Source: an uncultured Oscillospiraceae bacterium (GTDB lineage Bacteria; Bacillota; Clostridia; Oscillospirales; Oscillospiraceae). From it: DNA of 45,809 nucleotides. The DNA lies in NCBI GenBank assembly GCA_944385445.1, contig CALWXF010000017.1, forward strand, positions 1 to 45,809, written 5' to 3'. Under the pieces are notes generated by a model. The model was not told the DNA's origin. It saw nothing but the letters and a program-made list of their open reading frames with translations, and made no database searches. Every line of letters begins with the position of its first letter. The first letter of the stretch is position 1. The position numbers and the translations under genes were made by a program. This document shows, one piece after another, positions 16,248-24,853 of the stretch.

Positions 16248-18803
16248 ATGTACACGTTGTATGTCAACGGTGTGGAGCACACCACACAGGAAAACAAAAA
16301 ACTGCTGGACTATCTGCGAGAGGACCTGCGCATCACCAGCGCAAAAAATGGCTGCGGTGAAGGGGCCTGCGGGACCTGCACCGTATTGGTGGACGGAAAA
16401 AAGACCAAGGCGTGTATTTTTACCACGGAAAAGCTCAACGGAAAGCACATCACCACCGTGGAAGGGCTAACGGAGCGGGAGCGGGAGGTATATGTCTATG
16501 CCTTCGGACAGACGGGCGCCGTACAGTGCGGCTTCTGCATTCCCGGCATGGTCATCAGCGCCAAGAGCCTGTTGGATGAAAACGTAAACCCCACCCGGGA
16601 GGACGTGAAAAAGGCCATCCGGGGAAATATCTGCCGCTGCACTGGATATGTCAAGATCGAGGAGGCCATTTTGCTGGCGGCCAAGATGTTCCGTGAGAAT
16701 TTGCCTGTACCCCACGATGACAGCGAGGCCCGCATCGGGCACCACTTCCCCCGGGTGGATGTGGCGGAAAAGGTGTTGGGCACCGGCCTGTTCGTGGACG
16801 ATATCAAGGTGCCCGGCATGATCTATGCCAAGGCGCTGCGCTCCAAGTATCCCCGGGCCCGGGTGGAAAAAATTGACCTGACCCGTGCCCTGGCCCACCC
16901 GGACGTGGTGAAGATTCTCACCGCCAAGGATGTACCCTTCAATAAGACCGGACACATCATCCCGGACTGGGACGTGCTCATCGCCGAGGGGGATTGTACC
17001 CGGTATGTGGGAGACGCCATTGTGCTGGTGGCCACCCAGCACCAGGAGACCCTGGATGAAGTGCTGGCTCTGGTGGATGTGACCTACACCGAGCTGGAGC
17101 CCATCACCGACCCCCAGCAGGCCATGCAGCCGGATGCCCCCAAGCTCCATGAAAAAGGAAACATCCTGGCCGAAGAGCATTTGAAGCGGGGCAACGCCGA
17201 TGAGGTCATCGCCAACGCCCCCTTTGTGGTCACAAACCACTACTCCACCCCCATGACTGACCACGCCTTCATGGAGCCGGAATGCGCCATTGGCATCCCC
17301 GACGGCGAGGGCGGCCTGCTGATGTACACCGCCAGCCAATCGGTGTACGATGAGCAGAGGGAAATTTCCCGGATGCTGTGTCTGGAGCCCGAGAAAGTGC
17401 GCTGCCAGACCAAGCTGGTGGGCGGCGGCTTTGGCGGCAAGGAGGACATGAGTGTCCAGCACCATGCGGCCCTGATGGCCTGGGCCACGGGCCGGCCGGT
17501 GAAGGTGAAGTTCAGCCGCCAGGAGAGCCTGAACATCCACACCAAGCGCCATGCCATGGAGATGGATGTGACCACGGCCTGTGACGAGAAGGGCCGACTG
17601 CTGGCCATGAAGGCCACCCTGATCTCCGACTGCGGCGCCTACGCCAGCCTGGGCGGGCCGGTGCTCCAGCGTGCTTGCACCCACTGCGGCGGCCCCTACA
17701 ATTTCCAGAACATTGACATCACCGGCATCTGTGTATACACCAACAACGTCCCCGGCGGCGCCTTCCGTGGCTTTGGCGTGACCCAGAGCTGCTTTGCCGC
17801 AGAGCTGAACCTGGACATGCTGGCGGAGAAGGTGGGGATCAGCCCCTGGGAGATTCGCTATCTCAACGCCATCCGCCCCGGTCAGGTGCTGCCCAACGGC
17901 CAGATCGCCAGCCCGGATACCGGCTACGCCGAATGTCTGGAGGCGGTGAAGGAGGCCTATGAGAGCAGCCCCTATGCGGGCATCGCCGGGTGCATGAAAA
18001 ACAGCGGCATTGGCGTGGGACTGCCGGACATCGGCCGCTGTGAGCTGGCCGTGGTGGACGGTGTGGTGCATATCCGCACCAGCGCCGCCTGCATGGGCCA
18101 GGGCGTGGCCACCGTGTGTACCCAGGTGGTCCACGAGGTCAGCGGCGTGACCCCCGACCACATCTTCCACGAGCGGGCAGACACCGCCATCACCCCCAAC
18201 TCCGGCACCTCCACCGCCTCCCGCCAGACCGTCTTCTGCGGAGAGGCCACCCGCCGGGCCGCCGGGCTGCTGGCCCAGGCCCTGGAGGGAAAGACCCTGC
18301 GTGATTTGGAGGGCCAGACCTTCTACGGAGAGTACAGCGGCATCACCGACCGTATGGGCAGCGACAAGCCCAACCCCGTCAGCCATGTGGCCTACGGCTA
18401 TGGCGCCCAGGTGGTCATCATGGACGAGAATAAGCGGGTGGTGAAGGTGGTGGCCGCCCACGATGTGGGCCGAGTGGTCAACCCTGCCGCCTGTGAGGGC
18501 CAGATCGAGGGCGGCGTGGCCATGGGCCTGGGCTTCGCCCTCACCGAGAACTTCAAGATGGAGGGCGGATACGTCAAGAGCAAGTACGGCACCCTGGGCC
18601 TGCTGCGTGCCACCGATGTGCCGCCCATCGAGGTACACCTGGTGGAGAAGGGCACCAGCGATCAGAACACCTTCGGCGCCAAGGGCATCGGAGAGATCTG
18701 CGCGGTGCCCACCGCTCCGGCCGCCGCTCATGCCGCCTACCGGGTGGACGGCAAGTTCCGAACCAAGCTGCCCCTGTGTGACACCTTCTACAAGAAAGCC
18801 TAA
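16248..18803 (+). CDS. xdhD: Selenium-dependent-type xanthine dehydrogenase (fused 2Fe-2S and molybdopterin domains)
   Basis: An 851-residue molybdenum hydroxylase fusing the [2Fe-2S] domains (C36, C41, C44, C56; C94, C97, C129, C131, in CGEGACGTC, QCGFC and CRCTGY) to the molybdopterin subunit. The latter shows GGGFGGKED, GAFRGFGVTQ and the catalytic GAKGIGE near the C-terminus. Architecture and length match the clostridial selenium-dependent xanthine dehydrogenase family and resemble E. coli XdhD; I name it accordingly. The ATG at 16248 has AAAGGAG at 7 bases. The FAD subunit of ordinary xanthine dehydrogenases is missing. Likely reaction: interconversion of purines with xanthine or uric acid. 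The selenium is a labile cofactor ligand, not selenocysteine, so it cannot be seen directly. Confidence 0.9.
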   Translation: MYTLYVNGVEHTTQENKKLLDYLREDLRITSAKNGCGEGACGTCTVLVDGKKTKACIFTTEKLNGKHITTVEGLTEREREVYVYAFGQTGAVQCGFCIPGMVISAKSLLDENVNPTREDVKKAIRGNICRCTGYVKIEEAILLAAKMFRENLPVPHDDSEARIGHHFPRVDVAEKVLGTGLFVDDIKVPGMIYAKALRSKYPRARVEKIDLTRALAHPDVVKILTAKDVPFNKTGHIIPDWDVLIAEGDCTRYVGDAIVLVATQHQETLDEVLALVDVTYTELEPITDPQQAMQPDAPKLHEKGNILAEEHLKRGNADEVIANAPFVVTNHYSTPMTDHAFMEPECAIGIPDGEGGLLMYTASQSVYDEQREISRMLCLEPEKVRCQTKLVGGGFGGKEDMSVQHHAALMAWATGRPVKVKFSRQESLNIHTKRHAMEMDVTTACDEKGRLLAMKATLISDCGAYASLGGPVLQRACTHCGGPYNFQNIDITGICVYTNNVPGGAFRGFGVTQSCFAAELNLDMLAEKVGISPWEIRYLNAIRPGQVLPNGQIASPDTGYAECLEAVKEAYESSPYAGIAGCMKNSGIGVGLPDIGRCELAVVDGVVHIRTSAACMGQGVATVCTQVVHEVSGVTPDHIFHERADTAITPNSGTSTASRQTVFCGEATRRAAGLLAQALEGKTLRDLEGQTFYGEYSGITDRMGSDKPNPVSHVAYGYGAQVVIMDENKRVVKVVAAHDVGRVVNPAACEGQIEGGVAMGLGFALTENFKMEGGYVKSKYGTLGLLRATDVPPIEVHLVEKGTSDQNTFGAKGIGEICAVPTAPAAAHAAYRVDGKFRTKLPLCDTFYKKA

Positions 18804-18829
18804 GAGCTGACCATCGTCTCTGCTATACA

Positions 18830-18867
18830 CAATGCGCTCCGAATCCCACGAGGTTCGGAGCGCATTG
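18830..18867 (+). terminator. Terminator after the hydroxylase gene
   Basis: A perfect 14-bp stem (18830-18843 with 18854-18867) lies 27 bases after the stop; only a weak T-rich stretch follows at 18875-18880. Confidence 0.7.
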
Positions 18868-18889
18868 TCATACGGTTTTCATTCCTCCC

Positions 18890-18914
18890 CTGGCGTTGCC
18901 AACGCCAGACTTTT
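18890..18914 (+). terminator. Second hairpin with T-run before dacF
   Basis: CTGGCGTT (18890-18897) and AACGCCAG (18901-18908) form a tight 8-bp hairpin followed by ACTTTT, a backup terminator closing the purine island. Confidence 0.5.
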
Positions 18915-18989
18915 CCCCACAGACATGAATAGTCCGCCCCCCTCCCTCATAGGCTGGTATTACCATACAGGAAATGAGGGATTGACACC

Positions 18990-20129
18990 ATGAAAGCCGT
19001 ACTTGCCCTGTCTCTGGTACTGCTGTGCCTGCTGCCCACCCACGCCCGGGCCGCTGAGGTGGACCTCACGGCCCCTTCCGCCATTCTCATGGAGAAAAGC
19101 ACCGGAGAGGTGCTCTTTGAGCAGGAGTCCCACGCCGTCTACGAGCCCGCCTCGGTGACCAAGGTGATGACCCTGCTGCTGGTGATGGAGGCCATTGACG
19201 CCGGGACACTCTCCTGGGACGACGTGATCACCGCCTCTCCCTACGCCTGCTCCATGGGCGGCTCCCAGATCTGGCTGAAGGAGGGGGAACAGCTCACCGT
19301 CAGCGAGATGGTGAAGGCAGTGGCTGTGGCGTCCGCCAACGACTGCGCCGTGGCACTGGCGGAGGCGGTATCCGGCAGCGAGACTGCCTTCGTCCAGCGC
19401 ATGAACGAGCGGGCCAAGGAGCTGGGCATGGAGTCCACGGTCTTTTGCAACTGCACCGGACTGCCCGCCGAGGGGCATGTGTCCTCCGCCTATGACATCG
19501 CCCTCATGAGCCGGGAGCTGATTTTGAACCATCCCCAACTGCGGGAGTACACCACCATCTGGATGGACACCCTTCGGGACGGTGCATTTCAGCTGACCAA
19601 TACCAACCGGCTCATCTACTCCTATCCCGGGGCCACAGGACTGAAAACCGGCTCTACAGATACCGCCCTCTACTGCCTGTCCGCCACCGCAGAGCGGGAC
19701 GGCATGGAGCTCATTACCGTGGTGATGCACGCCGCCACCCCCTCCGACCGCTTCGACAGCGCCGCCGCACTGCTCAACTACGGCTTTGCCAACTACTCCC
19801 TCACCCAGGTCTATCCGGAGCAGGTACTCCCCCCCATCTCGGTGCTGCTGGGGGAGCAGGACACGGTACAGCCTGTGCTGGACCACGACTGCACCATCCT
19901 CACCCACCAGAGCCAGAGCGCCGCTGTCACCACCCAGGTCCATCTGCCGGAAGAGGTCTCCGCCCCAGTGGAGGAGGGGCAGAAGCTGGGAGAGATGATC
20001 GTGTATCTGGACGGCGAAGAACATGAGCGGGTGGATCTGGTGGCCTCCGCTGGAGTGGCCCGCCTCACCGTGTGGGGCATCTTCCAGCAGCTGCTGGACA
20101 CCTTACTTTTTCTCCCTACTAACGCATAG
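18990..20129 (+). CDS. dacF: D-alanyl-D-alanine carboxypeptidase (DacF/PBP5 family)
   Basis: A 379-residue exported serine peptidase that trims the terminal D-alanine from peptidoglycan stems. It has a signal peptide (1-21, cleaved after HARA), the SVTK active-site motif (S55, K58), the SAN motif (S115-N117) and KTGS (219-222). A beta-rich C-terminal domain and a weakly hydrophobic tail follow. GAGGG precedes the ATG at 18990. In Bacillus dacF is joined to spoIIA, but here spoIIA is 17 kb away, so a sporulation role is not certain. A 7-bp inverted repeat (18944-18950 with 18974-18980) overlaps the ribosome site. Confidence 0.92.
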   Translation: MKAVLALSLVLLCLLPTHARAAEVDLTAPSAILMEKSTGEVLFEQESHAVYEPASVTKVMTLLLVMEAIDAGTLSWDDVITASPYACSMGGSQIWLKEGEQLTVSEMVKAVAVASANDCAVALAEAVSGSETAFVQRMNERAKELGMESTVFCNCTGLPAEGHVSSAYDIALMSRELILNHPQLREYTTIWMDTLRDGAFQLTNTNRLIYSYPGATGLKTGSTDTALYCLSATAERDGMELITVVMHAATPSDRFDSAAALLNYGFANYSLTQVYPEQVLPPISVLLGEQDTVQPVLDHDCTILTHQSQSAAVTTQVHLPEEVSAPVEEGQKLGEMIVYLDGEEHERVDLVASAGVARLTVWGIFQQLLDTLLFLPTNA

Positions 20130-20132
20130 TTA

Positions 20133-20172
20133 AAACGGCGTAGGAAGCCTTCAAACGCTTCCTACGCCGTTT
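20133..20172. terminator. Bidirectional terminator between dacF and murC
   Basis: A perfect 15-bp stem (20133-20147 with 20158-20172) lies between convergent genes, with A and T flanks giving both directions a short T-run. Confidence 0.85.
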
Positions 20173-20182
20173 CCTATTTCTA

Positions 20183-21559
20183 TTACTTCTCGGTTGCCAC
20201 CAGCATCTCACCGGCCCGGTAGATGTCGCCAGCGCCTACGGTGAGAATCAGGTCGCCAGGCTGGGCCAGCTTCCGGAGCTTGGCGGTCACGTCCTCCAGG
20301 GTGGGGCAGAAGATACTGCCGGGAATCTGGGCAGCCAGATCTGCCGAGGAGATGCCCAGGTCGTTGGTCTCCCGGGCGGCATAGATCTCCGCCAGCAGGG
20401 TGACATCTGGCTTTTTCAGCACCCGCACAAAGTCGTCAAAGAGCTCGTGGGTGCGGGTATAGGTATGGGGCTGGAAGGCACAGATGACCCGCTTGTGCCC
20501 CAGGCTCTTGGCCGAGTCCAGCAGCACCTCCAGCTCGCCGGGGTGGTGGGCGTAGTCGTCGCACACCTCTGCCCCGTTGTAGTCCCCCTTATACTCAAAG
20601 CGGCGTCCAGGCAGGCGGAAGTCCCGCATCCCCTGCTCCACCGCCCAGCCGGGAACCCCCAGCACGGCGGCGGCGGCAGAGGCCGCCAGCACGTTTTTCA
20701 CGTTGTGCATACCGGGAATGGACAGCTCCACATGGGCGTACACCTGGCCCCGATACACCACGTCAAAGGTGGCAAAGCCGTGGCTCATCTCCAGGTTCTC
20801 GGCGTGCACATCGCCCTTCTCCACGCCGAAGGTGATCATGGGGCGCTTCTCCCCCTCCAACGCCTTCATGGTGTTGGCATCCTCGCAGTTGGCCACGATG
20901 CAACCGCTGTCCGGCACCAGATCGGCAAAGGCCCGGAAGGAGTGCTCCACGTCCTCCAGGTCCTTGAAGAAGTCCAGGTGGTCCGCCTCAATGTTCAGAA
21001 TCACCGCCACCGTGGGACGGAAGGAGAGGAAGGAGTTGCAGTACTCGCAGGACTCCAGAATGATGGTGTCACCCTGGCCCACCCGGTGCCCGGCCTTCAG
21101 CAGGGGCAGGGTGCCGCCGATCATCACGGTGGGGTCCAGCTGGGCGGCCATGAAGATGTGGGTACAAATGGAGGTGGTGGTGGTCTTGCCGTGGGTGCCG
21201 GAGATGCACAGGGCGTTCTTATACCCCGTCATGATGGCGCCCCAGGCCTGGGCCCGCTCGAACACAGGGATGCCAGCGGACAGAGCGGCAGCGATCTCCG
21301 GGTTGTCGTTGTGTACGGCGGCGGTGCGCACCACGCAGTCCGCCCCCTCCACGCTCTCAGGCAGATGGCCAATGGTCACCGGGATACCCAGGCTGCGCAG
21401 GTGGGCCACAGTGGCGCTCTCCTGCCGATCCGAACCCGTGATGATGACCCCGTTGCCCAGCAGCACCTCGGCCAGAGAGGCCATGGAAACACCGCCAATG
21501 CCCACCAGATGGGCCCGCTTTCCCGGTTTGATATACTCATGGATGTTATTGACTGACAT
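20183..21559 (-). CDS. murC: UDP-N-acetylmuramate-L-alanine ligase
   Basis: A 458-residue cytoplasmic Mur ligase adding L-alanine to UDP-N-acetylmuramate. It shows the N-terminal Rossmann motif HLVGIGGVSMASLA, the ATP loop GTHGKTTTTS (near 118) and the C-terminal domain motif DDYAHHPGE. I use the ATG at 21559, with GGGGTG 6 bases upstream; a GTG two codons earlier is also open. A promoter (TTGCCA at 21646-21651, TATAAT at 21623-21628, 17-base spacer, minus strand) precedes it. It is divergent from cca and stands alone, away from a dcw cluster. Confidence 0.96.
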   Translation of the reverse strand: MSVNNIHEYIKPGKRAHLVGIGGVSMASLAEVLLGNGVIITGSDRQESATVAHLRSLGIPVTIGHLPESVEGADCVVRTAAVHNDNPEIAAALSAGIPVFERAQAWGAIMTGYKNALCISGTHGKTTTTSICTHIFMAAQLDPTVMIGGTLPLLKAGHRVGQGDTIILESCEYCNSFLSFRPTVAVILNIEADHLDFFKDLEDVEHSFRAFADLVPDSGCIVANCEDANTMKALEGEKRPMITFGVEKGDVHAENLEMSHGFATFDVVYRGQVYAHVELSIPGMHNVKNVLAASAAAAVLGVPGWAVEQGMRDFRLPGRRFEYKGDYNGAEVCDDYAHHPGELEVLLDSAKSLGHKRVICAFQPHTYTRTHELFDDFVRVLKKPDVTLLAEIYAARETNDLGISSADLAAQIPGSIFCPTLEDVTAKLRKLAQPGDLILTVGAGDIYRAGEMLVATEK

Positions 21560-21622
21560 ATGCACACCCCATATAATAAAATTATCCTCATTCTTCTGGT
21601 ACTATAAACTCAAAACCACTAT

Positions 21623-21651
21623 ATTATACTATGCGCCATGGAGAATGGCAA
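21623..21651 (-). promoter_or_regulatory. Promoter of murC
   Basis: On the minus strand TTGCCA (21646-21651) and a perfect TATAAT (21623-21628) are 17 bases apart, about 65 bases before the murC start. Confidence 0.75.
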
Positions 21652-21699
21652 CCGGATTCTTCCCTTTTTTCCGTTTTTCCACAAGGAAAGGAGCACACC

Positions 21700-22878
21700 A
21701 TGGATCACCCCAACTCCCTCCCCCCTGCCGTCACCCACTGCTGCCGCACCCTGTGGCAGGACGGGTTTGAAGCCTATCCCGTGGGCGGCTGCGTCCGGGA
21801 CTTGCTGCTGGCCCGCACCCCCCAGGACTGGGATATCTGCACCTCTGCCCTCCCCCAACAAGTACAGAATCTTTTCCCCCACACCGTCCCCACGGGAATC
21901 GACTACGGCACCGTGACGGTGGTGCTGGACAGGCAGGGGCTGGAGGTGACCACCTTCCGGTGTGAGGGCAGCTATCGGGACGGCCGCCGCCCCGACACCG
22001 TGTCCTTCGTCTCCTCTCTCACCCACGACCTGTCCCGCCGGGACTTCACCGTCAATGCCATGGCGCTGGCCCCGGACGGCACGGTCATGGACCCCTTTGG
22101 CGGACAGGCAGACCTGGAGGGCCGGGTCATCCGCTGCGTGGGGGCCCCCATGCAGCGGTTCCAGGAGGATCGGCTGCGCATGTTCCGGGCCATCCGCTTC
22201 GCCGCCCAGCTGGACTTTACCCTTGCCCCAGACCTGGTCCACGCCCTGAAGGAGCTGGGCCCCCAGCCCCACCACCTGCCCCCGGAGCGCATCCGCCCCG
22301 AGGTGGAGAAAACCCTGTGCGCCCCCGCTCCCCACTGGGCCAAGCTATTCTTCTCCTCTGGGCTACTCCACGGCCCGGAGATGGACACTTCGATTCTCAC
22401 ACGCCTTTCCAATGCGCCGCTGCCCCGCTGGGCCGGGTTGGCCTCCTTGATGGCAGAGAGTGGCTACGACCCGCTCCCCCTGCTCCAGACTCTCATCCGG
22501 GACAAAAAGCTCATCGTACCACTGTCTCGTGGTCTCGCCCTATTTCGGGAGGATCTGCCTCAAGACGCCTCTGGCTGGCGGCACGCCCTGGCCCGGTATG
22601 GTGTTCCTGCCTGTGAAGCAGGGGCTGCCATGGCTCAGGTACAGGGCCATGAGGCCCCCAGGGAACTGCTGGACCAGGTATTGGCCCAAAGGCCCTGTCT
22701 CAGTGCCAAGGAACTGGCCCTATCCGGGCGAGAGCTGGCAGCCATGGGGTTGTCAGGTCCGGACATTGGCCGAGTCCAGGGGATGCTGCTGGGCCACGTG
22801 CTAGACTGCCCGGAGGACAACACCCCGGACAAGCTCCGCCAACAAATCACCACTCACATAAAAGACGGAGGCTGTTGA
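21700..22878 (+). CDS. cca: CCA tRNA nucleotidyltransferase / polyA-polymerase family
   Basis: A 392-residue class II nucleotidyltransferase that builds or repairs the CCA end of tRNAs. The catalytic GGCVRDLLL motif (about 27-35) is followed by the DWDICT acid pair (about 44-49), then RRDFTVNAMAL (near 112-122) and a template-arginine region (EDRLRMFRAIRFAAQLDF). The ATG at 21700 has AAAGGAG at 6 bases; the frame is open 23 codons earlier without a site. Its own terminator overlaps the last codons. The C-terminal HD-like region is weak, so a CC-adding or A-adding variant cannot be excluded. Confidence 0.93.
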   Translation: MDHPNSLPPAVTHCCRTLWQDGFEAYPVGGCVRDLLLARTPQDWDICTSALPQQVQNLFPHTVPTGIDYGTVTVVLDRQGLEVTTFRCEGSYRDGRRPDTVSFVSSLTHDLSRRDFTVNAMALAPDGTVMDPFGGQADLEGRVIRCVGAPMQRFQEDRLRMFRAIRFAAQLDFTLAPDLVHALKELGPQPHHLPPERIRPEVEKTLCAPAPHWAKLFFSSGLLHGPEMDTSILTRLSNAPLPRWAGLASLMAESGYDPLPLLQTLIRDKKLIVPLSRGLALFREDLPQDASGWRHALARYGVPACEAGAAMAQVQGHEAPRELLDQVLAQRPCLSAKELALSGRELAAMGLSGPDIGRVQGMLLGHVLDCPEDNTPDKLRQQITTHIKDGGC

Positions 22879-22894
22879 TTGCCTCCGTCTTTTT
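22861..22894 (+). terminator. Terminator overlapping the end of cca
   Basis: A perfect 12-bp stem (22861-22872 with 22881-22892) runs into TTTTT. The stop codon (22876-22878) lies in the loop, so the last codons are part of the terminator. Confidence 0.85.
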
Positions 22895-22905
22895 AGCATT
22901 CTCTT

Positions 22906-23874
22906 TTACTGACAAGCAGCTAAGACTGCATCAAATAGCTCGCCAGGCATTTTGACAAATACCCAACCAAGGCTTTCACTTCCCACATACCCACCGTCCA
23001 GGAGCCTAAGTTCCACCACCGTTCCATCTTTCATATTCAAGTACAGGTGCCCCTGTGTCTCGGCACGCTCATAAAACCCCGGGTCACGCTCAGGATCGAT
23101 TCGCACAAAGGGGCTGCTGCAAAGCTCACGGAAGAACTCATTCATATCCTCTTCTGACACACCGGTGAATGGTTTCTCGCTGTTCTGTTTTTCCCAATCT
23201 CCATGGGTTCGATAGGTCACGCTTTCCACATTCCCCGTGATGTGGAGGCGTTCTTCAAAGAGATCGGCCCCAGTATTCAGTCCAATGCCGTCATAGTTGT
23301 CTAGGATTTGCAACCACTCCTCCTGACCTTGGTTTACATAAATGCAAAGCCGAAACTCCTCACTATATCCCTTCACCTTGTATACAGGACCGGAATACGT
23401 GGAGGCAAATTCTGTCGCCCAATCCTCTTGTGAGGACCAACAATCTAATGTTCCTTTGGCCTCGCCCACATATTCCCCCACTAACTGCTGGGCTGTCGCT
23501 GCGTCATACTGGTAAAAGTCCGCAGATTGGGTGTAAACCTTGCCCTTATAAACCAGACAGCCTATCATGTCTACCGCTATCCCCGAGTTGTTTTCCGGGA
23601 GATGGACAGAATCGGTATAAACCGCATACGCGGTATTATCCGTTGTGTCAGCAATGGAACTTCCTCCCTGACTGGATGTATCTCCCGGAATGGGAGCATT
23701 GTACCGTCCCAACATGCCGGATTGCCAAATACCAACCCCAAGCATTGCCACCAGACAAAGTCCCATAACAGGCGTCAAAACCTTTGTCACGGCTCGTTTC
23801 CTTTTTCTCCGAGCCTCCGTCTCTCCCTCAATGCGTTTGAGCGCGCTGCGTGCTTTTTCTTCATAGGTTTTCAT
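22906..23874 (-). CDS. Membrane-anchored protein, probable anti-sigma factor
   Basis: A 322-residue protein with a charged cytoplasmic tail (1-30, rich in K/R/E), one membrane helix (about 32-51) and a long extracytoplasmic part. I do not recognise the outer domain. The start ATG at 23874 lies inside the end of the sigma-factor gene (14-base overlap), so translation is coupled and it most likely holds that sigma factor inactive until an envelope signal arrives. Base composition is more AT-rich than the neighbours, suggesting a different history. Confidence 0.7.
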   Translation of the reverse strand: MKTYEEKARSALKRIEGETEARRKRKRAVTKVLTPVMGLCLVAMLGVGIWQSGMLGRYNAPIPGDTSSQGGSSIADTTDNTAYAVYTDSVHLPENNSGIAVDMIGCLVYKGKVYTQSADFYQYDAATAQQLVGEYVGEAKGTLDCWSSQEDWATEFASTYSGPVYKVKGYSEEFRLCIYVNQGQEEWLQILDNYDGIGLNTGADLFEERLHITGNVESVTYRTHGDWEKQNSEKPFTGVSEEDMNEFFRELCSSPFVRIDPERDPGFYERAETQGHLYLNMKDGTVVELRLLDGGYVGSESLGWVFVKMPGELFDAVLAACQ

Positions 23875-24415
23875 ACACAAAGCCCTCCTCGTTTAATTTG
23901 GTTCTCAGCGATTGTCTGGCTCTGGACGCAAGGGATTCTGTGGCATGGACGGATTTTCTCATAATCTTTGCAACTTCCTTGTGGCTAAATCCTTCAAAAT
24001 AAATCAGCCATAAAACCTGTCTGTACTCGGGTTTCAGATGGTTCATCGCTCTGTGGAGAATAATTTTCTTCTCCTCCTGTATGTAGCGGCTTTCCAGCAA
24101 TTCTTCATCCGCATGCTCCGCACAATCATCCAGAGGAATGGTTTTCTCCTTGGCCTTTTTTCTGATATAATCAATGGCAACATTTCGACCGATGGCATAC
24201 AACCAGGTCTTGAAGGATGATCTACCCGTGTACCGAGGCTTTTTGACGCCCAGCTTTACAAACGCATCTTCCGCAAGCTCATCTGCAACCGAGATATTAT
24301 TGACGAAGCTGTTCAGATACAAAATCAAGCCGTCATTATAACCCCTCACGATTTCTACAAAACCGTCGTCATCCCCATCAAGGAAACGGCGATAGCTCGC
24401 TGCACCATGATCCAT
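23861..24415 (-). CDS. ECF-type RNA polymerase sigma factor
   Basis: A 184-residue sigma-70-family protein of the extracytoplasmic-function type. Region 2 (about 22-90: LILYLNSFVNN..., ADELAEDAFVKL, SSFKTWLYAIGRNVAIDYIRKK) and region 4 (about 120-175: LKPEYRQVLWLIYFEGFSHKEVAKIM, then the recognition helix) are both present, and region 3 is absent. AAAGGAG precedes the ATG at 24415. It overlaps the putative anti-sigma gene. Its target promoters are unknown; a self-regulated promoter was not identified in the AT-rich upstream bases. Confidence 0.9.
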   Translation of the reverse strand: MDHGAASYRRFLDGDDDGFVEIVRGYNDGLILYLNSFVNNISVADELAEDAFVKLGVKKPRYTGRSSFKTWLYAIGRNVAIDYIRKKAKEKTIPLDDCAEHADEELLESRYIQEEKKIILHRAMNHLKPEYRQVLWLIYFEGFSHKEVAKIMRKSVHATESLASRARQSLRTKLNEEGFVYENL

Positions 24416-24518
24416 GGACTCGCTCCTTTCCGAAAGGCGCTTCGACCTCTTTTCACTTATTAGACGAGAGGACCGACCAAAACCTCACAGTCGTTTGAAA
24501 CATTCTCTTCTCCATAAC

Positions 24519-24562
24519 AAAAGCCCCCGCATCCGATGACGTTTCACCAGATACGGGGGCTT
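24519..24562 (-). terminator. Terminator downstream of mreB and its 3' repeat
   Basis: AAGCCCCCGCATC (24521-24533) pairs with GATACGGGGGCTT (24550-24562) apart from one mismatch, and on the minus strand TTTTG follows. It would end a transcript coming from mreB through repeat copy A. Confidence 0.6.
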
Positions 24563-24578
24563 CCAATTGAACAGACGA

Positions 24579-24609
24579 AAGCGGACAGCTCACAGTGAGC
24601 TGTCCGCTT
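24579..24609. repeat. Perfect 31-base palindrome
   Basis: Two 15-base arms (24579-24593, 24595-24609) are perfectly complementary around one central base. It lies between the terminator at 24519-24562 and repeat copy A. It may be a very stable RNA hairpin or a protein-binding site; the rest of 24610-24683 shows nothing clear. Confidence 0.8.
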
Positions 24610-24683
24610 CAAACCGTCAAAAGGCCTCACAATGACGCCAGAAAAGAACAAAATCTTGCAGAGCTTCAAAGCCCTCGGCAGAG

Positions 24684-24850
24684 TTTTCCCATCCTCAGAT
24701 GGGAAAATAAATTGAAATCTGTTTTTTCCGAGGACATGTGCATCGGGAAAAACTCCTCTCAGCCCGCCAGTGTGGAATCGGGTCGTCCTTTGACCCGATT
24801 CTGCATACAGCGGGCTGTACCCCCTCCAAAAAATGCAAGCATTTTTTGGA
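24684..24850 (-). repeat. Structured intergenic repeat, copy A (behind mreB)
   Basis: A 167-base element matching copy B at 26571-26738. Four hairpins can form: 24684-24693 with 24698-24707; 24722-24730 with 24744-24752; 24761-24767 with 24810-24816 enclosing 24776-24784 with 24792-24800; and 24829-24838 with 24841-24850 near the mreB stop. Shared unpaired sequence includes CCGCCAGTGTGG and GGACATG. Most differences between copies fall in the stems and keep pairing. It starts 3 bases after the mreB stop. No open frame or transposase is present. Confidence 0.85.
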
Positions 24851-24853
24851 CGT

